Part shown: positions 39,985-48,690 of the stretch, piece by piece
Position numbering within the stretch: the first letter of the stretch is position 1
Layout of the letters: the number at the start of each line of letters is the position of its first letter
From: Aquincolibacterium sp041674705
GTDB lineage: Bacteria; Omnitrophota; Omnitrophia; Omnitrophales; Aquincolibacteriaceae
Reading direction: 5' to 3'
NCBI GenBank assembly: GCA_041674705.1
Contig: JBAYVF010000010.1
Location: 1 to 60,714, forward strand
Length of the DNA: 60,714 bases
Position numbers and translations under genes: made by a program
Notes under the pieces: model-generated
What the model was told of the DNA's origin: nothing
What the model saw: the letters and a program-made list of their open reading frames with translations, nothing else
Database searches by the model: none

Positions 39985-40554
39985 TTAACCCCAGGTCGGA
40001 TGTTCGGTATTTACCTGGCAGCCTTTCATGCTGGAAGTCGCAGTATCGGCAGTTCCCGGAGATGTCGCGCCGATCCCGTAATATCCTCTTGCGCAGTACC
40101 ACCGGCCTTCATTAGCATCCCGGTAAATCAAGTACATATAAGGCTGGCTGGCAACGCCAGCTCCTACATGTATGTATCGGTAGGCGACGCAGTACCTCCC
40201 GGAGTCCTTGCAATAATACTGGAAATTTTTTTGTGGAATGCTGGATATGCCAAGCGAGTTTAAAATGGGGAACGAGGTAGCGTCGCAGGGTTCGGTGAGG
40301 TCGTCGGGTGCATTGCATGAAAAAGTCACGCCTGTTGTACTGCCGGTGGTATCCATGTATTGTTTCTGAGCCCTGGCAAGCATGCCGACCGTTTGAAAGG
40401 CTTCGGCGAGTTTTGCTTTTTCTGGGAAGAACATTAATCGCGGCACGAGCATTGCAGCAAGGATTGCGACGATCACCACAACGATCAGGACTTCGATCAG
40501 CGTGAAACCTCGTTTGAAGGGTGACCGGGGAGCCGGTTTTTGAAAGGGCAACAT
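39985..40554 (-). CDS. Type IV pilin/pseudopilin-like protein
   Basis: From 40554 the 189-residue prepilin has a leader SPFKRG/FTLIEVLIVVVIVAILAAMLVPRL with the prepilin peptidase site and Glu+5. The first mature residues (MFFPEKAKLAEAFQTVGMLARAQKQYMD) closely resemble the pilin at 60288 (APEKARVAEGMQTLGAVRRAQ), so the two are paralogues. The C-terminal domain has several cysteines. ATG 40554 is immediately preceded by GGGAGGAG with almost no spacing; the next codon, TTG, would be better spaced and may be the real start. The frame upstream to 40734 is not supported. It converges on dinB. Confidence 0.88.
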   Translation of the reverse strand: MLPFQKPAPRSPFKRGFTLIEVLIVVVIVAILAAMLVPRLMFFPEKAKLAEAFQTVGMLARAQKQYMDTTGSTTGVTFSCNAPDDLTEPCDATSFPILNSLGISSIPQKNFQYYCKDSGRYCVAYRYIHVGAGVASQPYMYLIYRDANEGRWYCARGYYGIGATSPGTADTATSSMKGCQVNTEHPTWG

Positions 40555-40744
40555 CTCCTCCCGCTGTGCAATAAATTTTTTTTGCGAAAACAGCCTCGTG
40601 TTATTTCCGGAGGCGTTTCGGATCCTCGTTCTTAAAGTATCGACATGTATCTTAAAGGTTAAGAGGAAAAAATGAAAGTTTGAATTATGGTGCTGTGATC
40701 CAAGGTGCGGGTTTTTTAGGTGAAATTCCAGCAATTTTGAGTTC

Positions 40745-40772
40745 TTGAGAAATTACGATAAAACAATATAAT
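40745..40772 (+). promoter_or_regulatory. Promoter of the leuCD operon
   Basis: TTGAGA, 16 bases, TATAAT, in the 351-base gap between the pseudopilin and leuC. Transcription would begin near 40779, giving a leader of about 127 bases. The gap upstream (40555-40744) holds the pseudopilin's promoter region and nothing else I can name. Confidence 0.65.
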
Positions 40773-40793
40773 CATGAACCTCTACCCCAACTT

Positions 40794-40860
40794 CCGTCCA
40801 AGTCTTTATTCTTTTGGGATGGTGACTTGGACGGCTCCAATCACAGCTTAGCTGTGATTG
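40794..40860 (+). promoter_or_regulatory. Two-hairpin leader before leuC
   Basis: CCGTCCAAGT (40794-40803) pairs with ACTTGGACGG (40825-40834). CAATCACAGC-tta-GCTGTGATTG (40838-40860) is a second perfect 10-bp hairpin. No T run, no T-box core and no run of Leu codons is seen, so the mechanism is unknown. Confidence 0.55.
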
Positions 40861-40917
40861 ATCGGTATTGGGACCGCTTCGCAAAAATTGATAGGTATTG
40901 GGACTATGCCGAAAACA
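40858..40917. repeat. 30-base tandem duplication over the leuC start
   Basis: TTGAT(C/A)GGTATTGGGAC begins at 40858 and again at 40888, and both copies stay in the leuC frame. The second copy contains the leuC ATG (40906). Confidence 0.65.
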
Positions 40918-42342
40918 CTCTTCGAAAAAATATGGGATTCACACGTAGTGAAGACGTTCCCGGACGGGACGGCGCTTCTCTACATCGACCGGCAGCTGGT
41001 CCACGAAGTGACGAGCGCTCAGGCCTTTGAAGGGCTCCGCCTTTCAGGCCGCAAGGTTCGCCATCCCGAGCTTACGTTTGCCACGATGGACCATAATGTG
41101 CCGACCGACAAGGACCGCTTCAATATCAAAGATCTGATCGCCAAGGCGTCGCTGGACGCGCTTTCCAGGAATTGCAAAGAATTCGGCGTCACGCTTTATG
41201 ATCTTCATAGCGACAAGCAGGGCGTGGTCCATATTGTCGGCCCGGAGCTCGGGATCACACTGCCCGGTACGACCATTGTTTGCGGGGATTCTCACACCGC
41301 GACCCACGGGGCTTTTGGTGCGCTCGCGTTCGGGATCGGAACTTCTGAAGTGGAGCACGTGCTTGCGACCCAATGCTTGCTTCAGAAAAAGCCCAAGACT
41401 TTTAAAGTCGAATTCACGGGATGGCTGAAAGAACCGGTCTCTGCGAAAGATATGGTCCTGAAGCTGATCGGGATGATCGGAACCGCGGGCGCCACAGGCT
41501 GCGCGATCGAATATTGCGGGGAGGCCATTCGTGCGCTTTCGATGGAAGCGCGCATGACTGTTTGCAACATGACGATCGAAGCCGGCGCGCGCGCCGGTAT
41601 GATCGCGCCAGATGACGTGACATTTCGCTACGTGTCCGAAGGGAACCGTCCCTATGCGCCGAAAGGGAAGGACCTTGAAAAAGCCGTAGCTTACTGGAAA
41701 ACTCTTTTCTCTGATCCCGGAGCAAAATTTGATAAAGAGCTCACGATCGATGCGTCCAAGATCGCGCCGCAAGTGACTTGGGGAACGAGCCCCGGCATGG
41801 TGGCGGATGTGGATGGACGCGTGCCTGAGCCGGATAAAGTTCCGGGTTACAGCAAAGCGGATGTCGAGCAGGCGCTAAGATATATGGGGTTAAAATCCGG
41901 AATGCCGATCACTGGGATCAAGATCGATACGGTTTTTATCGGAAGTTGCACGAACGGGCGCATTGAGGATCTGCGTACCGCAGCGCAATATCTCAGAGGG
42001 CACAAAGTTGCGCGAGGCGTCCGCGTGCTCGTGGTGCCGGGTTCCCAGCAGGTAAAAAAACAGGCGGAGACGGAGGGGCTCGATAAGATCTTTTTGGCGG
42101 CGGGTTGCGAATGGCGGGAGTCCGGATGCAGTATGTGCCTGGCTATGAATCCGGACCAACTGAAACCGCAGGAACGTTGCGCGGCCACTTCCAACCGTAA
42201 TTTTGAAGGGCGCCAGGGTAAAGACGGCCGCACGCATCTCGTGAGCGCCGAAATGGCCGCTGCAGCCGCCGTGGCAGGACATTTTGTGGATATCCGGAAC
42301 ATCTCAATAACCAAATCCCAAGATACAATAACCAAAAAATAA
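40906..42342 (+). CDS. leuC: 3-isopropylmalate dehydratase large subunit
   Basis: LeuC and LeuD isomerise 2-isopropylmalate to 3-isopropylmalate in leucine synthesis. The 478-residue protein is an aconitase-family member with VCGDSHTATHGAFGALAFGIGTSEVEHV and the iron-sulfur cysteines in FIGSCTNGRIEDL (about Cys347) and SGCSMCLAMN (about Cys408, Cys411). The usual end, SAEMAAAAAVAGHFVDIR, is followed by a foreign tail (NISITKSQDTITKK) encoded by the left arm of the mobile element at 42304. ATG 40906 gives MPKTLFEKIWDSHVV, the normal LeuC start; the frame upstream to 40858 is the duplicated leader. Confidence 0.95.
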   Translation: MPKTLFEKIWDSHVVKTFPDGTALLYIDRQLVHEVTSAQAFEGLRLSGRKVRHPELTFATMDHNVPTDKDRFNIKDLIAKASLDALSRNCKEFGVTLYDLHSDKQGVVHIVGPELGITLPGTTIVCGDSHTATHGAFGALAFGIGTSEVEHVLATQCLLQKKPKTFKVEFTGWLKEPVSAKDMVLKLIGMIGTAGATGCAIEYCGEAIRALSMEARMTVCNMTIEAGARAGMIAPDDVTFRYVSEGNRPYAPKGKDLEKAVAYWKTLFSDPGAKFDKELTIDASKIAPQVTWGTSPGMVADVDGRVPEPDKVPGYSKADVEQALRYMGLKSGMPITGIKIDTVFIGSCTNGRIEDLRTAAQYLRGHKVARGVRVLVVPGSQQVKKQAETEGLDKIFLAAGCEWRESGCSMCLAMNPDQLKPQERCAATSNRNFEGRQGKDGRTHLVSAEMAAAAAVAGHFVDIRNISITKSQDTITKK

Positions 42343-42785
42343 CCAAAGACCAATAACCAGCCAGGAAAAAGATGGGCGGATTTGACCTCGAAAGGCGGAC
42401 GACCGAATTTGCAAAGGCGGTGATCCAGCTTTGTTTGAAGCTGCCGCGTAATCCGATAAATGATCGGTTGGTCAATCAGGCGGTGGGTTCAAGCGGTTCC
42501 GTTGGAGCGAATTACAGAGAAGCAAACGATGCTTTGGGTAAAAAAGATTTTGCGCAGAGGATGAAGATCGCTCGCCGGGAAGCTAAAGAAGCTGTCCATT
42601 GGCTGGAGCTGATTTGCGAGGCCAATAAAAACACCGAATCCCAGATTAGCCCCTTGCTGCAAGAGGCGGACGAGTTGAAACGGATTCTTTCGGCAATCAT
42701 CGAAAAAACAAAATGATGCTGGCCTTTGAGTATTGGGGGCTGTAATTTGTTTGTATCTTGTATCTTGGTTATTGGAATTTTTAGG
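42304..42785. mobile_element. Word-repeat element carrying a four-helix-bundle gene, CAATAACCAA family
   Basis: The left arm (42304-42360) repeats CAATAACCAA, CCAAGATACAA and AATAACCAAAG. The right arm (42719-42785) holds complementary words (TTTGTTTGTATCTTGTATCTTGG, TTATTGGAATT split by single changes). Between them is the gene at 42372-42716. The same vocabulary without a gene occurs at 24258-24387. It splits leuC from leuD. Confidence 0.65.
42372..42716 (+). CDS. Four-helix-bundle protein (23S rRNA IVS/bAvd-like)
   Basis: The 114-residue protein has the pattern of the 23S-rRNA-intervening-sequence four-helix family: FDLERRTTEFAKAVIQLCLKLP, then AVGSSGSVGANYREANDALGKKDFAQRMKIARREAKEAVHWLELI, then LLQEADELKRILSAIIEK. 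The GSSGSVGANYREA turn is the family hallmark. Relatives include the Avd subunit of diversity-generating retroelements, which binds RNA with a reverse transcriptase; no reverse transcriptase is near here. It lies between complementary word-repeat arms and is the only gene of the element, so it may act on the hairpin nucleic acid. Confidence 0.88.
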   Translation: MGGFDLERRTTEFAKAVIQLCLKLPRNPINDRLVNQAVGSSGSVGANYREANDALGKKDFAQRMKIARREAKEAVHWLELICEANKNTESQISPLLQEADELKRILSAIIEKTK

Positions 42786-42835
42786 TAAGTTTATTTCGAT
42801 ATTCGTGCTTCGAGTTTATAAAAAGGGTATTAACT

Positions 42836-43486
42836 ATGAAGGCTTTTGAGAACTTTAGAGGGGTGATCCTGCCGTTGGATCGCGCGAATGTTGATACCGA
42901 CGCCATCATTCCCAAGCAATTTTTGAAATCCATTGCCCGTACGGGATTTGGAGAATCGCTTTTTTATGATTGGCGGTATCTCCCGGGAGGGAAGAACAAT
43001 CCGGAATTTGTTCTGAACCGGGAAGAATACCAGGGCGCGACGATTTTGGTCGCACGCAACAACTTTGGATGCGGCTCGAGCCGTGAGCACGCGGTGTGGG
43101 CGATCTGCCAATACGGTTTCCGGGTGGTCATTGCTCCTTGGTCCGGAGAGGGGAAGAACCGTATCCCGGGATTTGCGGACATTTTCAGGAACAATAGTGT
43201 CAAAAACGGTCTTTTAACGATAGAACTCTCTGAGGCTGAAGTCGAAAAGATCTTTCAGGCGGTTCGGAAAGATCCTGGCCTGGAAGCGACCCTCCACTTG
43301 ATTGATCAGACCGTGACCTTGCATACCTCTCAGGAGATATCCTTCCGCTTCGAGATCGATCCGTCCGTCAAAGAGCGGTTTCTCCTCGGGCTCGATGATA
43401 TCGGCATTACCTTGAAGGAAGAAGCGGCCATTGTTGAGTTTGAGAAGAAGCAAGCTCAAAAAACGCCTTGGGTTCAGCTCCGTTGA
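42836..43486 (+). CDS. leuD: 3-isopropylmalate dehydratase small subunit
   Basis: LeuD is the swivelling domain partner of LeuC. The 216-residue protein has RGVILPLDRANVDTDAIIPKQFLK, the signature NNFGCGSSREHAVWAI and the substrate-contact region RIPGFADIFRNNSVKNGLL. Length is normal for the bacterial form (about 200). It is 493 bases from leuC because of the inserted element; it should still be co-transcribed. It overlaps the STT3-like gene by 4 bases (TTGA). Confidence 0.95.
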   Translation: MKAFENFRGVILPLDRANVDTDAIIPKQFLKSIARTGFGESLFYDWRYLPGGKNNPEFVLNREEYQGATILVARNNFGCGSSREHAVWAICQYGFRVVIAPWSGEGKNRIPGFADIFRNNSVKNGLLTIELSEAEVEKIFQAVRKDPGLEATLHLIDQTVTLHTSQEISFRFEIDPSVKERFLLGLDDIGITLKEEAAIVEFEKKQAQKTPWVQLR

Positions 43487-46050
43487 AAAAAAAGTTGAAC
43501 AAGTTCATAGAAAAAATCTCTGGTTCCTTAGACGTCTCTACAGCCTTTTCAAGCAAGTTTATTTCCTTCCTGCTTTTGGCGCTTTGCCTGGGCGTGAATA
43601 TTTATGTCCGTCTCTTTCCGGTCCATCTTCCGCAATTCGAATCCCGGGCGGTTCTTGAAGTCACGGCCGAAATTGCCACAAAAATCTCAACCCAGTATGC
43701 GAAAGAAGGCGGCCTGTCTTCTGCCAAGATCAATCAAAAAATGCAGGATGAGATCCTAAACAACCCGGCGGAATTCAACAAAAAAGTCGAAAAAAAATAT
43801 CAGGAACTCAAAGCCCCCTATCAGGATGCTGGAGGTCAAACGTATCTGATGGAGCTGGATCCGTACTATTGGGCGCAATATACCGAAGATGTCCTCCAGC
43901 GGGGGTATCCCGGGACCTTGAGAAAAGATGGGAAGCATTATGATGATCGCATGTTGGCTCCCAAAGGGCACCCCATTCCGTATGCAAGGGTTTTCCCTTA
44001 CTTTTCTGCATTTCTGTACAAGGTGGCAAGTCCGATTCATCCAATGCCGCTGTCTGTTTTTCTCTTTTATCTCCCCGTTTTTTATGCGACCTGTTTTCTC
44101 GCGCTTCTTTATTTTTTCATGAAGCGTTGGTCCGGAGATCTCCCGGCTTTTTTAACAGTCTTTTCGATGGGGCTAATGGGAATTTGTGTGCAACGAGGGG
44201 GCGCCGGATGGTATGACAGCGATATGATGGTCCTGACGATGGCATTGGCTGTCGCGTGGCTTTTACTGGAAGCTGTAAAACGGGGCCAAAGTAAATTCAA
44301 GGAAATCGCGTTCTCCTGTGCGGCGGCCTGCGTCCAGGGCATCTTTTTCGTGACATGGTCCGGGGCATGGTTCATGTGGGCAGTCGCGGCCTGTTTCTTT
44401 ATTTTTTCAATAGCCGGTCTTTTTACGGAATCTTGTCGTGATGGCGCGGATCGTAAAAAAAGATTTTTAATTTACGGAGTTTCCGCCGCAATTTTTTTTG
44501 CTCTTAGCGGATTGTTAATGTATGTTCTCGTCGGGGTCAATATTGTTCAGTACATTCTGGACTTTTTGAAATGGCAGAGGCTTGGGGTCGCTTGGTCGTC
44601 GGAGGGGAGCATCTGGCCCAATGCCCTTTATACCGTTTCTGAATTAGGCCCGCTTAATTTGAAAGCGATCGCGAGCTCTTTTTATGCCCCGTGGATTTTT
44701 GCGCTCTGCTCCCTGGGTTTGATCTTTCTGTGTTTTGCCGGGTGGCGGAAAAAGCGTCAGGATCTCGGTATTTTTATGTTGTGTTGGTTCGCATTCATGT
44801 TTGCCGCTTCTTTTAAGGCGAATCGTTTTCTGCTTTATCTGGCGGTTCCTTTGTTTGTGGGTTTGGGGGCCTTCCTTGGAAGTGAACTTCCTCGAAAGAT
44901 AACCCACGAGGGACGTGGTTTGAACCGTCTTGCCGGCACGGCAATTTTCTTATTTTTAGTAGGATTTTTGATATTTAAGATCTTAACGATCGGATTAGCC
45001 TCTTCGGAGCAGGTTATCCCGCTCATGAATGATGGATGGTATAAAGCCATGGCGCAGGTAGAGAAAAAAACGGCGCCGAATGCGATCATCAATTCCTGGT
45101 GGGACAACGGAACTTTCTTTAAATATTATGGAAAAAGAAGAGTTATTTTTGACGGTGCAACCCAGATCCAGGGGGCGCTTTGCTACTGGATGGCGAGAGC
45201 CTTGATGGAAAAGGATGAAAAGAAAGCCCTCTCCATCCTGCGCATGCTGAACAATGATTCATCCGAAACATTCGACCGTTTGCTGCCGTATCTACGGAAT
45301 CCTTTTGTTTGCGAGAGAATTTTAGAGAAACTTATGGCCGTTAACCGTGCGGAGGGGGAGAAAATTTTGTCGCGGGAAAAGGTGCCTGCGGCGGTGGCGC
45401 GCGAGACCCTGGACGCTCTTCACGCGGTGCCGGCTCCGGCATTTTTGATCGTGGAAGAAAGCATGCTCGCGAAAATGCCGAGCATCTCTTTTTTAGGGAA
45501 ATGGGATTTTTCAAAACTCTTTGCGTATCGCAATCGGAACGAGCCGGAGCCCAAAGTGCTCTCGGAGCTTCGCGAAATTTTCGATCTTACGGAAGAAAAA
45601 GCCATGAGGGTTTATGAGGAAGGAAAGTCCGCGGGGGTGGATGCTGCAGGACAAGAGGCGCTCTCTCAGCGGGAACTTTTTTACGGGACGGCCTTGAAGG
45701 GGAAGCTTTCGAAAAATCTTCTTCATTTTAACAATGGCCTCATTCTCGATCCAAAATCCAAGGATGTGCTGTGGTACTCACCCTCGCAAGGACAATTCCT
45801 TATTCCAAAAAAGAATATTTTTTTCGAGAACGGACAGAGAAAAGAGGTTCTTCGTAATGACGGTGATCTTGACAGGACCGTTGTTTTCAATGAGCGGAAA
45901 AATGAAATCCAATCCCTTGTCTCGGACGACGACCTTGCCGAATCTCTTTTGACCCGTTTGTTCTTTTTGAAGGGCGAAGGATTGAAGCGTTTCAAGATTT
46001 TTTATGCCGACGAAGAGAATAAAATTTATATCTACGAGATCCTTTGGTAA
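43483..46050 (+). CDS. STT3/AglB/PglB-type oligosaccharyltransferase
   Basis: STT3 enzymes move a lipid-linked glycan to Asn in N-x-S/T sequons on the outer face of the inner membrane. The 855-residue protein has about 12 membrane helices, then a globular domain from about 510. Key motifs are the first acidic loop ELDPYYW (Asp126), the D-x-D-like GWYDSDMMVL (about 245) and the sequon-binding WWDNG at about 539-543 (family WWDYG). The first loop is extended by about 70 helical residues. The TTG at 43483 overlaps the leuD stop; an alternative TTG at 43468 would give five more residues. Its neighbours (B12-radical SAM, GT2, methyltransferase, DPM-like GT2, DUF2304) fit a glycan-assembly cluster. 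The protein substrate is unknown. Confidence 0.85.
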   Translation: MKKKLNKFIEKISGSLDVSTAFSSKFISFLLLALCLGVNIYVRLFPVHLPQFESRAVLEVTAEIATKISTQYAKEGGLSSAKINQKMQDEILNNPAEFNKKVEKKYQELKAPYQDAGGQTYLMELDPYYWAQYTEDVLQRGYPGTLRKDGKHYDDRMLAPKGHPIPYARVFPYFSAFLYKVASPIHPMPLSVFLFYLPVFYATCFLALLYFFMKRWSGDLPAFLTVFSMGLMGICVQRGGAGWYDSDMMVLTMALAVAWLLLEAVKRGQSKFKEIAFSCAAACVQGIFFVTWSGAWFMWAVAACFFIFSIAGLFTESCRDGADRKKRFLIYGVSAAIFFALSGLLMYVLVGVNIVQYILDFLKWQRLGVAWSSEGSIWPNALYTVSELGPLNLKAIASSFYAPWIFALCSLGLIFLCFAGWRKKRQDLGIFMLCWFAFMFAASFKANRFLLYLAVPLFVGLGAFLGSELPRKITHEGRGLNRLAGTAIFLFLVGFLIFKILTIGLASSEQVIPLMNDGWYKAMAQVEKKTAPNAIINSWWDNGTFFKYYGKRRVIFDGATQIQGALCYWMARALMEKDEKKALSILRMLNNDSSETFDRLLPYLRNPFVCERILEKLMAVNRAEGEKILSREKVPAAVARETLDALHAVPAPAFLIVEESMLAKMPSISFLGKWDFSKLFAYRNRNEPEPKVLSELREIFDLTEEKAMRVYEEGKSAGVDAAGQEALSQRELFYGTALKGKLSKNLLHFNNGLILDPKSKDVLWYSPSQGQFLIPKKNIFFENGQRKEVLRNDGDLDRTVVFNERKNEIQSLVSDDDLAESLLTRLFFLKGEGLKRFKIFYADEENKIYIYEILW

Positions 46051-46251
46051 GCGTTGAAAGCGATTTGCACGCGACGAGTTTTCCCAAGCCTTGTCTTTTT
46101 TTAGCCGTCATAACTTCCGGTAATTTTTTTGTATGACGAAAATGATCGCATCCATCTTTTAGGCTCCATTTTTCAGGACGGAACAATATAAAATCCTGAA
46201 TGAGCCGCTTCAAATTTTTTGAATATTTCACAAGCTAAAAGGACATTGCGC
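46051..46251 (+). other. Intergenic stretch with inverted repeats
   Basis: GTCATA...TATGAC (46108-46138) and TTCAGGA...TCCTGAA (46172-46200) are short inverted repeats that could be operators or weak hairpins. No clear promoter or terminator is seen. Confidence 0.3.
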
Positions 46252-47715
46252 GTGAGAGTCTTTTTCCTAAACATTCCTTTCCATGACCGTTTCACCCGGG
46301 AGAGCCGATCGCCGGGTGTGGCGCCTTCGGGGACACTCTATTATCCCATTTACCTTGCGCTAGCCGCGGGCCTTGTCCGTCAACATGGGCATACGATTGA
46401 CTTCCTGGATGCCCCGGCCGAACATTATGATCTGGTGCGTACCGAAGAACGCGTGGCGCGGTTTGAGCCCGACCTGATCGTCGCAACGACCGTGACGGCT
46501 TCTGTTTTCCACGATATTAAAGTGATGGATCGACTTTCAAAAAAAACTGGTGCTGCGACAATGCTTGTAGGGACACATCCAACTGCCCGGCCACTTGAGA
46601 CGCTTAAAATGTCGCCAAGTCTGGATTTTGTCGTGGTGGGAGAATATGATTTTACGGTCTTGGAAGTGGCGCAACATTTAGGGGAGGGAAAGAAACGCGA
46701 AGAGTTTTCGAGTGTGAAGGGGTTGGCGTTCCGTTTAGGGGAGCAGTGGATCCTGAATGAGCGCCGCGCCTGGCATGAAAATCTGGACGAGATCCCCTGG
46801 GCAAGTTTGATCTACCGGGATTTTTTGAGAATCGAACATTACAGTTATGGGGCGCAGCTCCATCCCGAGGTGACAATCGTAAGCGGCCGGGGATGTCCTT
46901 ATGAATGTACCTTTTGTGTGTTCCCGCAGACCATTACGGGGCAGAGGTACAGGCCCCGTTCAGTCAACGATGTGGTCGACGAAATGGAGTTTATTCAGAA
47001 GACGTGGCCGCATAACAAAGAGATTATGTTTGAGGATGATACGCTGACCGTGGATAAAGAGCGTGTGCGCCGGCTTTCCGAAGAGATTTTGCGGCGTGGG
47101 CTTAAGGTCACCTGGTCTGGAAATGCCCGCGCGGATTTTGATGATGTGGCGCTCTTGAAACTGATGAAACAGGCCGGGTGCCGCCTTTTTTGCGTGGGGT
47201 TCGAGTCCGCAGACCAGACAATTCTCGACCAAATGCGCAAAGGCGGGGCCTCCGTCAAGATGCGGGAACGTTTTGTGAAAGCCTGCGCGGAGGCGGGGAT
47301 CATGATTCACGGTTGCTTTCTTTTTGGCGGAGCGAACGAAACTCACGAAACCATGCGCCAAACGCTTGACATGGCAAAGCAAATGAAGCTTGATACGGCA
47401 CAGTTCTTTCCGATCATGGTTTATCCCGGAACGCGGGCCTATGAAGAGGCCAAGGATAAAGGGGAACTCGATTCCGAGAATTATGACCAATGGCTCCAGG
47501 GGAGCGGTTACTATGCGTCCCAGATCCACCGGGGAGCCTTGACCGGTGAAGCGATTTCGAAATTCACGGATTTAGCTTACCGCGAATTCTATCTGAGGCC
47601 CTCTTTTATTCTGCAAAAGGTGTGGCAGTTTCTGTTTTCTCCGTCGGAGCGGTCCCGGATTATTTTCGGATGCCATTTTTTTATGAAAAAAATATTTACT
47701 CGGGAAAAAGCCTGA
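46252..47715 (+). CDS. B12-binding radical SAM protein
   Basis: GTG 46252 follows AAAAGGA with 8 bases of spacing; the frame extends to a TTG at 46219 without support. The 487-residue protein has an N-terminal cobalamin-binding Rossmann domain (ALAAGLVRQHGHTIDFLDAPA, PDLIVATTVTAS, VGTHPTARP) and a radical SAM domain with SGRGCPYECTFCVFPQ (CxxxCxxC at about 215-222), followed by EIMFEDDTLT and HGCFLFGGANETHET. Such enzymes methylate or rearrange unreactive carbons; this subgroup is common in lipid and polysaccharide clusters. Target unknown. The stop overlaps the next start (TGATG). Confidence 0.88.
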   Translation: MRVFFLNIPFHDRFTRESRSPGVAPSGTLYYPIYLALAAGLVRQHGHTIDFLDAPAEHYDLVRTEERVARFEPDLIVATTVTASVFHDIKVMDRLSKKTGAATMLVGTHPTARPLETLKMSPSLDFVVVGEYDFTVLEVAQHLGEGKKREEFSSVKGLAFRLGEQWILNERRAWHENLDEIPWASLIYRDFLRIEHYSYGAQLHPEVTIVSGRGCPYECTFCVFPQTITGQRYRPRSVNDVVDEMEFIQKTWPHNKEIMFEDDTLTVDKERVRRLSEEILRRGLKVTWSGNARADFDDVALLKLMKQAGCRLFCVGFESADQTILDQMRKGGASVKMRERFVKACAEAGIMIHGCFLFGGANETHETMRQTLDMAKQMKLDTAQFFPIMVYPGTRAYEEAKDKGELDSENYDQWLQGSGYYASQIHRGALTGEAISKFTDLAYREFYLRPSFILQKVWQFLFSPSERSRIIFGCHFFMKKIFTREKA

Positions 47716-48689
47716 TGAGAGTGGTCGTTGTTTCTGCGGTTTATAACGAAGAAAAAAACATCGGACGGCTGATCGAAAGTTTGCTGGCCCAAACGCGAAT
47801 GCCGGATGAGATCGTGCTTGTCGATGATGGCTCCAAAGACAACACGGCCAAGATCATTGAACGCTACGCGAAAGATCATTCCGTGATCCGGCTTATCCGA
47901 AATTCCAATCAAGGTCCCGCGGCCTCTCGTAACGTGGCCTGGCGCGCAGCGCAGGCGGATAGGGTAATCTTTACCGACGGGGATTGCGTCCCGGACCATG
48001 ATTGGATCGAGAAACTGATGTTTTATTTTACTTCCGACGATATTGCCGCGGTTGCGGGAACCTATCGGACGCTGAATGATGAGCGTGTCCTGGCCCGTTT
48101 CGTAGGATACGAGATCGCCTGGCGTTACCGTTATGTCCTTGGTGCGATCGATGCGCATGGCGCCTACAATCTCGCGATTAAGAAAAAGGTCCTTGAGGAG
48201 ATGAACGGGTTTGACGAGTCCTACAAGGCGCCGAGCGGGGAAGATTGGGATCTGACCTATCGGATCTCGCGTAAATACAGGATTCTCTTTGCTCCGGACG
48301 CGATCGTTGCGCATGCGCATCCTGAAGCGTTCTGGCCGTACATGAAAAACCAGGCGCGCCGCGGGTTTGACCGCATCAAGCTTTATAACGATCATCTGGA
48401 CAAAAGAAGCGGGGATGTTTATACCGGCAGGATCGTAAAATATCAGGTTTTGGCCGCGGGACTTTTGCCTTTCGCTCTTTCGCTTTTACCTTTTCGGGGT
48501 TTTCGTATCCTTCCGGTCATTCTTTCTATTTTTCTCATCGGTTCCGTCTGGAATTCCTTTGGTTTTATTTTCAGACGCGATCCCGCAGCGGCTTTTTTCG
48601 GTATTGGAGTTCAATTCGTTCGCTGCTTCGCTTGGGCTTGGGGTGCGATGAAGGGTGTATGCCGGTTCGGGTACAGATTGGGAAGATGA
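47715..48689 (+). CDS. Membrane-associated family 2 glycosyltransferase
   Basis: From ATG 47715 the 324-residue protein starts MRVVVVSAVYNEEKNIGRLIESLLAQT, a GT-A fold with nucleotide-binding DDGSKDNT and metal site TDGDCVPD, then NGFDESYKAPSGEDWDLTYRI (acceptor region and base). Two or three hydrophobic helices at about 250-310 attach it to the membrane. It should add a sugar to a lipid-linked glycan. The frame upstream of 47715 lies inside the radical SAM gene and is rejected. The pair is translationally coupled (TGATG). Confidence 0.9.
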   Translation: MRVVVVSAVYNEEKNIGRLIESLLAQTRMPDEIVLVDDGSKDNTAKIIERYAKDHSVIRLIRNSNQGPAASRNVAWRAAQADRVIFTDGDCVPDHDWIEKLMFYFTSDDIAAVAGTYRTLNDERVLARFVGYEIAWRYRYVLGAIDAHGAYNLAIKKKVLEEMNGFDESYKAPSGEDWDLTYRISRKYRILFAPDAIVAHAHPEAFWPYMKNQARRGFDRIKLYNDHLDKRSGDVYTGRIVKYQVLAAGLLPFALSLLPFRGFRILPVILSIFLIGSVWNSFGFIFRRDPAAAFFGIGVQFVRCFAWAWGAMKGVCRFGYRLGR

Positions 48690-48690
48690 T

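Noticed and set aside
40779..40905. T-box or leucine leader-peptide attenuator
   Set aside because: No T-box core sequence, no run of Leu codons and no terminator with a T run.
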